From: Arthrobacter tumbae
GTDB taxonomy: Bacteria > Actinomycetota > Actinomycetes > Actinomycetales > Micrococcaceae
DNA length: 64,000 bases
Assembly (NCBI RefSeq): GCF_016907495.1
Contig: NZ_JAFBCC010000001.1
Location: 1,612,001-1,676,000 of the forward strand
Direction: 5' to 3'
In this document: positions 48,838-56,760 of the stretch, piece after piece
How the letters are laid out: the number at the start of each line of letters is the position of its first letter
Numbering within the stretch: position 1 is the stretch's first letter
Position numbers and translations under genes: made by a program
Notes under the pieces: model-generated
Databases searched by the model: none
Told to the model about the DNA's origin: nothing
What the model saw: the letters and a program-made list of their open reading frames with translations, nothing else

Positions 48838-50220
48838 TCAGGACGCTTCGGCGGCCAGCGGCGTGGTAGCGGTTTCAGCGCTCACCGTGGCTTCACCGTG
48901 CTGCGCGATAATTTCGGCGTACCGGTGGAAGGAAGCCCGTGGAACCCGGTCCAACGTGGCCGGCTCCATGCGGATCAGGCCGAACTTCTTGGTGTAGCCC
49001 TCCTGCCACTCCCAGTTGTCCACGAGTGTCCAGTGGAAGTAGCCGCGCACGTCGACGCCGCCGGCAATTGCATCACCGATCGCTGCCAGGTGTTTCTCCA
49101 GAAATTCGATCCGGCGGGTGTCTTCCACATCTCCACCGGGACCATCGTCGTAGGCGCAGCCGTTTTCGGTGATGTAGATCGGCGGAATGTTGGGGTACTG
49201 CTCCTTGAGCTGTTTGAGGATGGTGGTCAGCCCGCTGGGAATGACCGGCCAGTCGAAGTCGGTTTTCGGTACGTCCGAATACTCACGCTGCATGAACGGG
49301 ACCGGAAACAACGGCGGAGCGGCGCCGACCTTTGTTGGGAAGTAGTAGTTGATTCCGTAGAAATCCAGGGGAGTGGAGATGATTTCCATGTCCCCGTCCT
49401 GAATGACCCCGAAAGACATGCCCTCGATCTCCGCTAGATCAGCCGGATACTCACCGGTGAGCAACGGCGACGCGAATTGGCCGTTGTGGTAGTGATCGTA
49501 GAGAAGGGCGAGGTTGCGCTCCTTCTCCGAGTCGCTCGCCGGCTCCACGGGAGAGTGGTTATTGACGACGCCGATAGGGGTGTCCAGTGTCTCGCGCAAC
49601 ACCCGGACGGCGCGCCCATGCGCAAGCAGCAGGTGATGCGCAACGGAGAACGCGCTGCCCAGCAGCATGAGCCCGGGTGCCGCCCGCCCGATCGCATGCC
49701 CGACGCCGGTATGCACCACCGGTTCATTGACCGTCATCCAGGCGGCAACTTTGCCCCCAAACTCGTCGCGGAGAATGCGCGTGTAGTCGGCGAAAGCATC
49801 GATCGTGTCCCGGTTCTGCCAGCCGCCGGCGTCCTGAAGCGCCAACGGAAGGTCCCAGTGATAGAGCGTGACCCATGGTTCTATCCCGCGTTCCAACAGG
49901 GCATCGAGGAGCCGATGATAGAAAGCCAGCCCTTCCGGATGAGCGGGCCCACGGCCGGTGGGTTGGATGCGTGGCCAGGCGATGGACATCCGGTAGGCCT
50001 TGCCGCCCAACTGCCTGAGGAGGTCGAAGTCTTCCTCATACCGGTTGTAGTGGTCGCACGCGATGGCAGGGCTCGAGGCATCGAGGATGTTGCTGTGCTG
50101 GCTGGCGTATTCGTCCCAGATGCTCGGTCCGCGCCCGCCCTCATTGACTGAACCCTCGATCTGCGCTGCCGCCGTCGAGGTCCCGAAGACGAACCCCGCC
50201 GGCAATCCGAACTCGCTCAT
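48838..50220 (-). CDS. Beta-glucosidase, glycoside hydrolase family 1
   Basis: Cytoplasmic retaining glycosidase of 460 residues. The family start FVFGTSTAAAQIEGSVNEGGRGPSIWD, the acid/base Glu in TVNEP and the nucleophile Glu in YITENGCAYDD are present. No signal peptide, so it would act on imported beta-glucosides. ATG at 50220 with AGGGAG; an upstream open frame to 50520 overlaps the neighbour and is not used. No transporter is adjacent. Convergent with the LysR-like gene, 7 bases apart. Confidence 0.95.
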   Translation of the reverse strand: MSEFGLPAGFVFGTSTAAAQIEGSVNEGGRGPSIWDEYASQHSNILDASSPAIACDHYNRYEEDFDLLRQLGGKAYRMSIAWPRIQPTGRGPAHPEGLAFYHRLLDALLERGIEPWVTLYHWDLPLALQDAGGWQNRDTIDAFADYTRILRDEFGGKVAAWMTVNEPVVHTGVGHAIGRAAPGLMLLGSAFSVAHHLLLAHGRAVRVLRETLDTPIGVVNNHSPVEPASDSEKERNLALLYDHYHNGQFASPLLTGEYPADLAEIEGMSFGVIQDGDMEIISTPLDFYGINYYFPTKVGAAPPLFPVPFMQREYSDVPKTDFDWPVIPSGLTTILKQLKEQYPNIPPIYITENGCAYDDGPGGDVEDTRRIEFLEKHLAAIGDAIAGGVDVRGYFHWTLVDNWEWQEGYTKKFGLIRMEPATLDRVPRASFHRYAEIIAQHGEATVSAETATTPLAAEAS

Positions 50221-50324
50221 CCGCACTCCCTGATCTCGATGTCTCTTCACTAAAGAGCTTCCACCCTCACCCGTCAACTGCCCGGACCCAGTTTCTTCCC
50301 GGCAGAGCCGGATAAGGTGCTTGC

Positions 50325-51191
50325 ATGGCCCGATCCTTTCCCCCGCCCGCAGGGCAGCGAACAACGCTTCGCCTGGCCAACCCCACCCAGCTGGCTCCGG
50401 AAGGGCTCCTCGCGCCGCGGTGGGGTGCCGGACTGGCGCTGACCGGGTTGGTGCTTGTGGTGCTGGTGCCGCTGCTGGGAACCCTTGCGCTGGTTGAGGT
50501 GCTTCCTTTCGGGCCACCACTGATTCTCGCGTCCCTGCTGCTGACCTGGACGGCGATGTTCGGAGTGACCTTCTACGCTTCGCGGCGCCACGGATTCCGT
50601 TCCCTTGCCCGCGACTTCGGTCTGCGGTTCCGGTGGATCGACCTCGCCGTGGGACTGGGAGTGGGGATCGCCGCGCGCATTGTGCTGGCCGTGATCCTGG
50701 CGATCCTCACCCTGCTCTGGCCGCTGCAGGACGACGAAGTGATTCAGGGCAACGCGGAACTTTTCCTCACTGGCGATACCGTCTGGCTGCTCATCAACGG
50801 CGTCCTCGGCGGTGTTCTGATTGCGCCCTTCCTGGAGGAGCTGTTCAATCGCGGCCTGGTGCTGCGCGGGATCCAGAACGCACTGTGGCTTCGACGCACG
50901 GGCAACCGGCGCGATGCCGTCACACCCGCGGTGCAGCGGCGGTCTCTGATGACGTCCACCGTTATTGCCCTCCTGGTGAGTTCCCTGGCCTTCGGTCTGC
51001 TGCATACCGGGGCCGTGCCGGACCTCCGATCCTCCGTCTATCTGCTTCTCAGTACGTTCACGGTGGGGTTGATGTGCGGCGTACTGACCGTGATCACCGG
51101 ACGCCTGGGCGCTGCCATAGTGACCCACATTGTGTTCAACGGCACCGGCGTGGGTTTGCTGCTGCTGGTTCCGCCGGAGCTGCTTCCCTGA
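50325..51191 (+). CDS. CPBP-family intramembrane metalloprotease
   Basis: Abi/CAAX-like membrane protease of 288 residues with about seven or eight helices. The conserved motifs are PFLEELFNRGLVLRGI (EExxxR), FGLLHTG (FxxxH) and THIVFNG (HxxxN), which place the metal-binding residues in the membrane. Substrate unknown; relatives process membrane proteins or serve in bacteriocin immunity. It stands alone between the GH1 gene (divergent) and the DUF4262 gene (convergent, adjoining within one base). Confidence 0.92.
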   Translation: MARSFPPPAGQRTTLRLANPTQLAPEGLLAPRWGAGLALTGLVLVVLVPLLGTLALVEVLPFGPPLILASLLLTWTAMFGVTFYASRRHGFRSLARDFGLRFRWIDLAVGLGVGIAARIVLAVILAILTLLWPLQDDEVIQGNAELFLTGDTVWLLINGVLGGVLIAPFLEELFNRGLVLRGIQNALWLRRTGNRRDAVTPAVQRRSLMTSTVIALLVSSLAFGLLHTGAVPDLRSSVYLLLSTFTVGLMCGVLTVITGRLGAAIVTHIVFNGTGVGLLLLVPPELLP

Positions 51192-51710
51192 CTACGTGCT
51201 GCCTTTCCCGCCGAGCAGGTCACCGAGCGATCCGCCGCCAAGGAAGGGCTGCGCCGCAAGGAACCGGATCTCCCACTGCTGAGGGAGATGGTTGTCCGAA
51301 CCGACCGTCCAGTAGACCTGCAGCGCACTGAACCCCTCCTGTCCGTACAGCTGGAACGCGTCCCGCAGCCTCCGCAGGGACGCCTGGCGCACTTCGACAG
51401 TCTGCCCATCGAACTGGCCGTGGAAGACCCTCACCCCTGTCTGCGTGAGTAGATGAAGGGCAGGTTCGATCAACGACCACGCATGATGCACGTGACCCGG
51501 ACTCTGGCCATACAGGATGAGTTCCGGGAGCCCTTGCCCGGTAAGGCCCACGGTGTAGGCGCAAGGCACTTCACCGTGGGCCTGGCTGAAGCGAACCAGG
51601 ACGTCTTCCCGCGCCAGCTGCGCCTCAATGCGTTCGCGGTTGAAATCGTTCCGCCGAAGGTTTGTGAACTCCAGTGACGAGCAGTGCGGGTGGAAGATGA
51701 GGTCGGTCAT
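51192..51710 (-). CDS. DUF4262 family protein
   Basis: 172-residue soluble protein. CAYTVGLTGQGLPELILYGQSPGHVHHAW is the DUF4262 signature (a YTVGL followed by a pelhvfgl-like strand). The C-terminal part is rich in aromatic and Gln residues. The function of the domain is unknown; it occurs scattered in actinobacteria and proteobacteria. Its stop adjoins the stop of the CPBP gene. Confidence 0.85.
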   Translation of the reverse strand: MTDLIFHPHCSSLEFTNLRRNDFNRERIEAQLAREDVLVRFSQAHGEVPCAYTVGLTGQGLPELILYGQSPGHVHHAWSLIEPALHLLTQTGVRVFHGQFDGQTVEVRQASLRRLRDAFQLYGQEGFSALQVYWTVGSDNHLPQQWEIRFLAAQPFLGGGSLGDLLGGKGST

Positions 51711-51791
51711 GTGCGCTCCTTCGATGTGCCTGGTGCAAAGGTGTCATCCCGCTCCGACATTCTGGTTACCCTGGTCGCTACGCTTGGGACC

Positions 51792-52604
51792 ATGCAGTTT
51801 CCCGCGTACGCCACGCTCCTGACAGACATCCGCGACACCGTCCTGACCATCACGGTCAACCGGCCGGACGCCCTCAACGCCCTGTCCTCCAGGGTGATCG
51901 AGGATCTTGAGCACTGCTTCGATGCAGTGTCGGACGTCCTGACAAACGACGACGGCGCGTGGCCGGTTCGCGGCGTCATCATCACCGGTGCGGGCAAAGC
52001 GTTTGTCGCGGGCGCGGACATCCGCGAAATGACGGCAATGTCACCGGACGATGCCCACGCCTACAGCTCCCGCATGCACCGGGTTACGCTCGCGATCGAG
52101 CAGCTGCCGGTCCCGGTCATCGCTGCCGTCAATGGGTTCGCCCTGGGTGGTGGCTGCGAACTGGCGATGGCCTGCGACGTCATCTACGCGGCGTCGGGCG
52201 CGTCCTTCGGGCAGCCGGAAGTCAGTCTGGGCCTGGTTCCGGGATTCGGGGGTTCCGTGCGGCTGCCGCAGTACGTTGGGCCGGGCCTGGCTCGTGAGCT
52301 TCTCTTCACCGGGCGCCGTCTGGATGCCGGGGAAGCGCAGCGGGCAGGTCTCGTCACAGCCCTTTTCGATACCGTCGATGATCTGCTTGACGGTGCGCAC
52401 AGCACCCTGGCGCTGGTGGCGCGCCAGTCTCCTGCCGCCGTCGCGCTCGTCAAGCGGACGCTTATCGCGACCCTCGGCTTGCCCACTGATGAAGGCCTTG
52501 CCATCGAGGCGGAGGCATTCCGCGCCGCCTTCGCAACCGAAGACAAGGCTGAGGGAACCCGTGCGTTCCTCGCCAAAGAGCATCCCAGCTTCCCCGGACG
52601 CTGA
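51792..52604 (+). CDS. Enoyl-CoA hydratase/isomerase family protein
   Basis: Crotonase-fold enzyme of 270 residues acting on acyl-CoA thioesters. The oxyanion-hole blocks are GAGKAFVAGADIREM and AAVNGFALGGGCELAMACDVIYA; FGQPEVSLGLVPGFGGSVRL includes the catalytic Glu position. Typical of short-chain enoyl-CoA hydratases such as EchA or Crt, but exact substrate is undecided. The ATG at 51792 is chosen; a longer frame to 51684 overlaps the DUF4262 gene start. Confidence 0.93.
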   Translation: MQFPAYATLLTDIRDTVLTITVNRPDALNALSSRVIEDLEHCFDAVSDVLTNDDGAWPVRGVIITGAGKAFVAGADIREMTAMSPDDAHAYSSRMHRVTLAIEQLPVPVIAAVNGFALGGGCELAMACDVIYAASGASFGQPEVSLGLVPGFGGSVRLPQYVGPGLARELLFTGRRLDAGEAQRAGLVTALFDTVDDLLDGAHSTLALVARQSPAAVALVKRTLIATLGLPTDEGLAIEAEAFRAAFATEDKAEGTRAFLAKEHPSFPGR

Positions 52605-52644
52605 CGAACCCATCCTGACCTGCGGAAATGGTAGGAGAAGGGGT

Positions 52645-53136
52645 ATGTTGCCAAGCATGCTGAAGATGGGTGCGGTGATCCCGGGACTGGTGCTCCTCCT
52701 CGGGCTGACCTCGTGCGGCATCACCATTCCGCAGGATCCGGAAGGGACTCTGGAGAAGGTATCCGGCGGCATTCTCAGGGTTGGCGTGAGCGAGAATGAG
52801 CAGTGGGTTCAGCTGCCGCCCACCGGGGATCCGCAGGGCATCGAACCGGGCCTGGTCGAGAAGTTCGCGGACACGCTGGACGCCACGATCGAGTGGGTCC
52901 CCGGCGCAGAACACGAACTGGCCAGCGATCTCTTCCACGGAGAACTGGATATGGCCATCGGCGGATTCGGCGCCGATACTCCGTGGGTCAAGGAGGCCGG
53001 CATTACGCGGCCTTACACGGAAACCACCGATGAACGCGGCAAGCCGATCAAGCACGTCATGCTTGTTCCCCTGGGCGAGAATGCCTTCCTGCTGGAGCTC
53101 GACCAGTTCCTGCAGGCGCAGGAGGTGGAATTGTGA
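52645..53136 (+). CDS. Short solute-binding lipoprotein (family 3-like)
   Basis: 163-residue lipoprotein: signal peptide with lipobox LTSC (Cys24), then GGILRVGVSENEQWVQLPP and IEPGLVEKFADTLDATIEWV, the first lobe of a type 3 extracellular binding protein, and a DMAIGGFGADTPWVKEAGITRPY strand. It is much shorter than the ~250 residues of transport-type binding proteins, so only part of a second lobe can be present. The ATG has AGGAGAAGGGG. Its stop overlaps the next GTG (GTGA), tying it to a cation diffusion facilitator, not an ABC transporter. Confidence 0.82.
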   Translation: MLPSMLKMGAVIPGLVLLLGLTSCGITIPQDPEGTLEKVSGGILRVGVSENEQWVQLPPTGDPQGIEPGLVEKFADTLDATIEWVPGAEHELASDLFHGELDMAIGGFGADTPWVKEAGITRPYTETTDERGKPIKHVMLVPLGENAFLLELDQFLQAQEVEL

Positions 53137-54149
53137 GCACCACGGGCGAGAAAAACACAGCGAGGTTCGGCCATACGGAATTGCCCGAGGAACAGCAGCA
53201 GGCCCTGCGCAAGGCGATCAAGTGGGAATGGATCACCATAATTTTCCTGGCCGTCTCCACTTTCCTGGTGTATCTGGTGCTGGGTAATTCACAGGCCATG
53301 AAGGCCGCGTGGATCGAAGACCTGCTGTCCTTCCTTCCGCCGATCTCGTTTCTCGTTGCGACGCGGGTGATTCGTCGTCGTCCGTCCGAGTCCCACCCCT
53401 ATGGCTACCATCGTGCGGTCGGTGTGGCGCACCTGGTGGCGGCGGTAGCGCTGGTGGTGATGGGTGCGTACCTCATCGTCGATTCCGGAATCGGACTTGT
53501 CACCGCCGAGCACCCGACAATCGGTGGGGTCACGCTTTTCGGGAGCACCTTCTGGTTGGGATGGCTGATGGTACTCGCCATGCTGCTGACCGCCGGTCCC
53601 CCAGTGGTCCTCGGAATCATCAAAATGAAGCTCGCCAGGACGCTTCACGACAAGGTTCTCTACGCCGACGCGGACATGAACAAGGCTGACTGGATGACGG
53701 CGCTCTCCGCGGCGGTAGGCGTTCTGGGCATCGGCGTGGGCCTGTGGTGGGCGGACTCGGTGGCAGCGCTCCTCATTTCCACGAGCATCCTGCACGACGG
53801 GCTCAAGAATCTGCGGGGAGCGATCGGAGGTCTGACTGACACCCGTGCCCGAACCTACGATGATTCCGAGCCGGACCCCGTCGGTGACCGGATCGACTCC
53901 TATCTCCGGAGCCTGGGTTGGGTTCGGGAAGCCAGATCGAGGGTGCGTGATGAGGGGCACGTGTTCCACGTCGAATCGTTCGTGGTACCGCGGACGTGGC
54001 CGCGGGCAACGCTGAGAAGGATCGAGAAGGCCCGGGATGCGTGCGTGGACATGGACTGGAAAGTACAGGACATGGTGATCGTGCCGGTTGCGGAACTGCC
54101 CGAGGAGTTCCTGCCGGGCATGACCAGGGGTGGCTCGGAGTACCGCTGA
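53133..54149 (+). CDS. Cation diffusion facilitator family transporter
   Basis: Membrane exporter of divalent metals, 338 residues. The N-terminal part has six helices with WIEDLLSFLPPISFLVATRVIRRRPSESHPYGYHR (HPYG motif) and ADADMNKADWMTALSAA, where the metal-site Asp residues are expected; a C-terminal cytoplasmic domain of ~100 residues follows (VREARSRVRDEGHVFHVESFVV). GTG start coupled by a GTGA overlap to the binding lipoprotein. Metal specificity cannot be told from the sequence. Confidence 0.9.
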   Translation: MSTTGEKNTARFGHTELPEEQQQALRKAIKWEWITIIFLAVSTFLVYLVLGNSQAMKAAWIEDLLSFLPPISFLVATRVIRRRPSESHPYGYHRAVGVAHLVAAVALVVMGAYLIVDSGIGLVTAEHPTIGGVTLFGSTFWLGWLMVLAMLLTAGPPVVLGIIKMKLARTLHDKVLYADADMNKADWMTALSAAVGVLGIGVGLWWADSVAALLISTSILHDGLKNLRGAIGGLTDTRARTYDDSEPDPVGDRIDSYLRSLGWVREARSRVRDEGHVFHVESFVVPRTWPRATLRRIEKARDACVDMDWKVQDMVIVPVAELPEEFLPGMTRGGSEYR

Positions 54150-54157
54150 CAACACGA

Positions 54158-54190
54158 AGAGGGTGGCAGTCTCTGGCGACCGCCACCCTC
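54158..54190. terminator. Hairpin between CDF gene and dps
   Basis: GAGGGTGGC (54159-54167) pairs with GCCACCCTC (54182-54190) in the gap between two convergent genes. T-runs are short, so efficiency is uncertain. Confidence 0.6.
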
Positions 54191-54205
54191 CCTGTCTGTG
54201 CTTGC

Positions 54206-54685
54206 CTACTTTTTTGCGGGCTTCACCACGTTGGCCGTGGCGGTCATGTTCTCCGCATCGACCATCCAGGCGTACTGCTCCAGCTTCTCGATGAATCCAT
54301 GGAGGATGTCCGCGGTGGTGGGATCTTCCTCGTCCACCTGGTCATGAACCTCTCGCATCCGGCCGACGGCCGTTTCAAGCATGGCAACCACCATGGAAAC
54401 GGTGTCCTTGGTATCCACCAGACCGGACGGGAACTCGTTCAGTGAGGTTCCCTTGGCGACGACGGCGCTGCGTCCGTCCGGCACTGCGTGCAAGGCACGC
54501 ATGCGCTCGGCCATCTGGTCCGCGAAAAGGCGCGCATCCTCGATGATCTCGTCGAGTTGCAGGTGCATGTCGCGGAAGTTCTTGCCGACGACGTTCCAAT
54601 GGGCCTGCTTGCCCTGCAAGTGCAACTCCACCAGATCAACCAGCACAGCCTGCATGTTGTCGGTCAGGGTCTTTGACGCCTTCAT
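54206..54685 (-). CDS. dps: Dps-family ferritin-like protein
   Basis: 159-residue mini-ferritin that oxidises and stores iron and protects DNA. The ferroxidase signature is HWNVVGKNFRDMHLQLDEIIEDARLFADQMAER, with the conserved His, Asp and Glu residues; a short Lys-rich tail (VVKPAKK) may contact DNA. ATG at 54685 with AGGAAC; the longer frame to 54844 lacks a site. It is divergent from the SRPBCC gene, with a palindrome between. Confidence 0.94.
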   Translation of the reverse strand: MKASKTLTDNMQAVLVDLVELHLQGKQAHWNVVGKNFRDMHLQLDEIIEDARLFADQMAERMRALHAVPDGRSAVVAKGTSLNEFPSGLVDTKDTVSMVVAMLETAVGRMREVHDQVDEEDPTTADILHGFIEKLEQYAWMVDAENMTATANVVKPAKK

Positions 54686-54785
54686 AGTTCCTCCACTCGT
54701 GACGGAAATCCGGCCGCTTTTCGCCGCCAGCATCAGCTTCAGCCTAGCGCTGCGCTTTCCACCAGATCCAGTTGCCGGGAAAACT

Positions 54786-54799
54786 CTAAGTAAACTTAG
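54786..54799. promoter_or_regulatory. Palindrome between dps and SRPBCC genes
   Basis: CTAAGT-AA-ACTTAG, a 14-bp palindrome in the AT-richest part of the 219-base divergent gap. It could bind an iron- or peroxide-responsive repressor acting on dps; the motif matches no consensus I can name. Confidence 0.5.
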
Positions 54800-54904
54800 C
54801 ATTGTGTTGATCCGGAATGAACCGTGGGTTAGCGTGGCGATCAAGCGGTCAGTTCATCCGTGATGTTCCACGAAAAGTTTCAGCAAAACCAGGAGGAACA
54901 GACA

Positions 54905-55477
54905 ATGACAACAGTCCAGGAATTCATCGACGTTTCAGTGCCGGTGTCCACCGCCTACAACCAGTGGACGCAGTTCGAAACCTTTCCCGAGTTCATGGGG
55001 GGAGTGGAGTCGATCACGCAGATCTCCGATACACACAACCACTGGGTGACCAAGATCGGGGGAGTTGAGCGTGAGTTCGATACGGAGATCACCGAACAGC
55101 ACCCCGACGAGCGGATCGCGTGGAAGAGTACCGACGGAAAGTCCCATGCCGGCGTCGTGACCTTTCACAGGCTGGACGACACCACCACGCGCGTCACCGT
55201 CCAGCTGGACTGGGATCCGGACAGTTTCACCGAGAAGATCGGTGCAGCGGTGGGTGCCGATGATCGGCAGGTGAAGTCCGACCTTGCGCGCTTCAAGGAG
55301 TTCATTGAGAACACCGGCAACGAAACCGGCTCCTGGCGGGGTGATGTGGACGCTCCCGGTTCCGGTTCGGCTACAGCGGGCCGGACACCCGATCCGCTGG
55401 CCGGAGGAGCAGGCCTTGCCGATCCGTCACTGGATGATCCGGAGTCGGGCGGGCCTCGAGCCGCCAATCCGGCCTAG
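54905..55477 (+). CDS. SRPBCC (START/Bet v1-like) family protein
   Basis: 190 residues. The first ~150 form a polyketide-cyclase-like hydrophobic-pocket fold: TVQEFIDVSVPVSTAYNQWTQFETFPEFMGGVESI and RIAWKSTDGKSHAGVVTFHRL. A Gly/Pro/Ala/Asp-rich tail of ~40 residues follows. Close relatives are common near stress genes in actinobacteria and have no defined ligand. AGGAGG precedes the ATG at 54905 by eight bases. Divergent from dps. Confidence 0.9.
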   Translation: MTTVQEFIDVSVPVSTAYNQWTQFETFPEFMGGVESITQISDTHNHWVTKIGGVEREFDTEITEQHPDERIAWKSTDGKSHAGVVTFHRLDDTTTRVTVQLDWDPDSFTEKIGAAVGADDRQVKSDLARFKEFIENTGNETGSWRGDVDAPGSGSATAGRTPDPLAGGAGLADPSLDDPESGGPRAANPA

Positions 55478-55547
55478 GAAGTGTGCACAGGGAGGGTCCT
55501 CATTTAGGGAGGGCCTTCCTCAGTTAAGGGCTAACGCGATGAAGGCG

Positions 55548-56660
55548 TCACTGCTCGACGCTGATCGTGCTGATCGCCTCGGTTGCCCGTTCCGACAGGC
55601 TCTCGGAGATGGGCGCACTGCCTGCGGCTTCGGCCGCTGCCTGCTGCCCCTCGTCGCTGACCACGAAGGAACCGAAAGTCTTGACCAGGTCTGCGGTTTG
55701 CTGGTCCTCGTAGGTGGAGCAGAAGATGTGGTAGGAAACCAGCACCAGCGGGTAGGCGCCGGGGGCTGTAGTTTTCCGGTCCAGGTTCAGGGCGATGTCG
55801 AATTCGGCGCGGCCCTCCACCGGTTCAGCCACGTCGACGGCGGCAGCGGCCGCTTCCGGGCTGACTGCTACGTACTCATCACCCACCAGCAGTTTTGCCC
55901 TGCCGAGTGGAGGCCCGACGGCGGAATCGTCCGCGTAGGTGACCGCTCCTTCGGTGCTGGTAACAGTGCTGACGACGCCGGCATTGCCTTTGGCGTTCTC
56001 CCCAGACAAACCGGAGGGAAAGGTGCCGTCGGCCTCGTTGGTCCAGATGTCCGGGACCACGGCATGGAGATAGTCGGTGAAATTCTCCGTTGTCCCTGAG
56101 TCATCGGAGCGGCTCACCGGAGTGATGCGGGTGTCGGGAAGAGCGACGCCCTCGTTCTGGCTGGCAATCGCGGGGTCGTTCCAGCGCGTGATTTCTCCGC
56201 GGAAGATGCGGGCAATCGTCTCCGCGTCGAGGTTCAGCTCTTCGATTCCGGGCAGGTTGAAGGCGATGCTGATCGGCGCCACGTAAGCCGGGATGTTGAA
56301 CGCACCCTCCGGCCCGCACACTTCCCGCGACTCCTCGAGCTCCTCCTCGCTGAGGTAGGCATCCGATCCGGCGAAATCCACGGCTCCGGCCAGAAGGGCA
56401 CCGCGCCCTGCCCCGGACCCGTCCGGGGAATACTGCACACGGACGTCTGGATGCATCGTTGCAAACTCCGCCTGCCAGGCATTCATGGCCGGTCCCTGTG
56501 CCGAGGATCCTGCGCCGGTGATGGTCCCGCTCAGGGTAGAGGTGGCGTTCTGCGCCGCGGCTTCCTGCTCCGGCCCCAGCGGATAGTCCGAACCGCAGGA
56601 TGCAACAGTGAGGCCGGCGGTACAGCTCAGGGCGATGGTCAGCACGCGACGAAAAATCAC
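55548..56660 (-). CDS. pstS: Phosphate-binding lipoprotein PstS
   Basis: Periplasm-facing phosphate receptor, 370 residues. Signal peptide with lipobox VASC (Cys22); phosphate-ligand blocks TITGAGSSAQGP, QYSPDGSGAGRG, FAGSDAYL and RSDDSGTTENF match PstS. No pstC, pstA or pstB is adjacent, so it is an orphan copy. It begins with a GTG that has no ribosome site; a TATCGT lies 6 bases before it, suggesting a leaderless transcript, and a PHO box lies upstream. Confidence 0.93.
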   Translation of the reverse strand: MIFRRVLTIALSCTAGLTVASCGSDYPLGPEQEAAAQNATSTLSGTITGAGSSAQGPAMNAWQAEFATMHPDVRVQYSPDGSGAGRGALLAGAVDFAGSDAYLSEEELEESREVCGPEGAFNIPAYVAPISIAFNLPGIEELNLDAETIARIFRGEITRWNDPAIASQNEGVALPDTRITPVSRSDDSGTTENFTDYLHAVVPDIWTNEADGTFPSGLSGENAKGNAGVVSTVTSTEGAVTYADDSAVGPPLGRAKLLVGDEYVAVSPEAAAAAVDVAEPVEGRAEFDIALNLDRKTTAPGAYPLVLVSYHIFCSTYEDQQTADLVKTFGSFVVSDEGQQAAAEAAGSAPISESLSERATEAISTISVEQ

Positions 56661-56669
56661 ACACCCACG

Positions 56670-56707
56670 ATACAGGTGAATACTGGGTGAACCCTTGTTG
56701 AATGAAC
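56670..56707 (-). promoter_or_regulatory. PHO box of pstS
   Basis: On the minus strand three TTCA(A/C)C elements recur with exact 11-base spacing (complement GGTGAA at 56675 and 56686, GTTGAA at 56697). Eleven-base direct repeats with TTCACC are the hallmark of actinobacterial PhoP sites. The set ends 15 bases from the pstS start. Confidence 0.75.
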
Positions 56708-56760
56708 AGCCCCGGCTGCACTGCCCGGCAGACAGCTGCGCTCTACGCGTCCCACCCCGC

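Noticed and set aside
50274..51128. Open frame opposite the CPBP protease gene
   Set aside because: Gln/His/Gly-rich translation without a domain, antisense to a gene whose catalytic motifs are intact.
52051..52644. Upstream extension of the binding-lipoprotein frame
   Set aside because: It overlaps the enoyl-CoA hydratase gene in another frame; the lipoprotein signal peptide and ribosome site fix the start at 52645.
54862..54884. parS-like sequence near the SRPBCC gene
   Set aside because: ATGTTCCACGAAAAG departs from the 14-bp core at several positions, including the central CACGTG.
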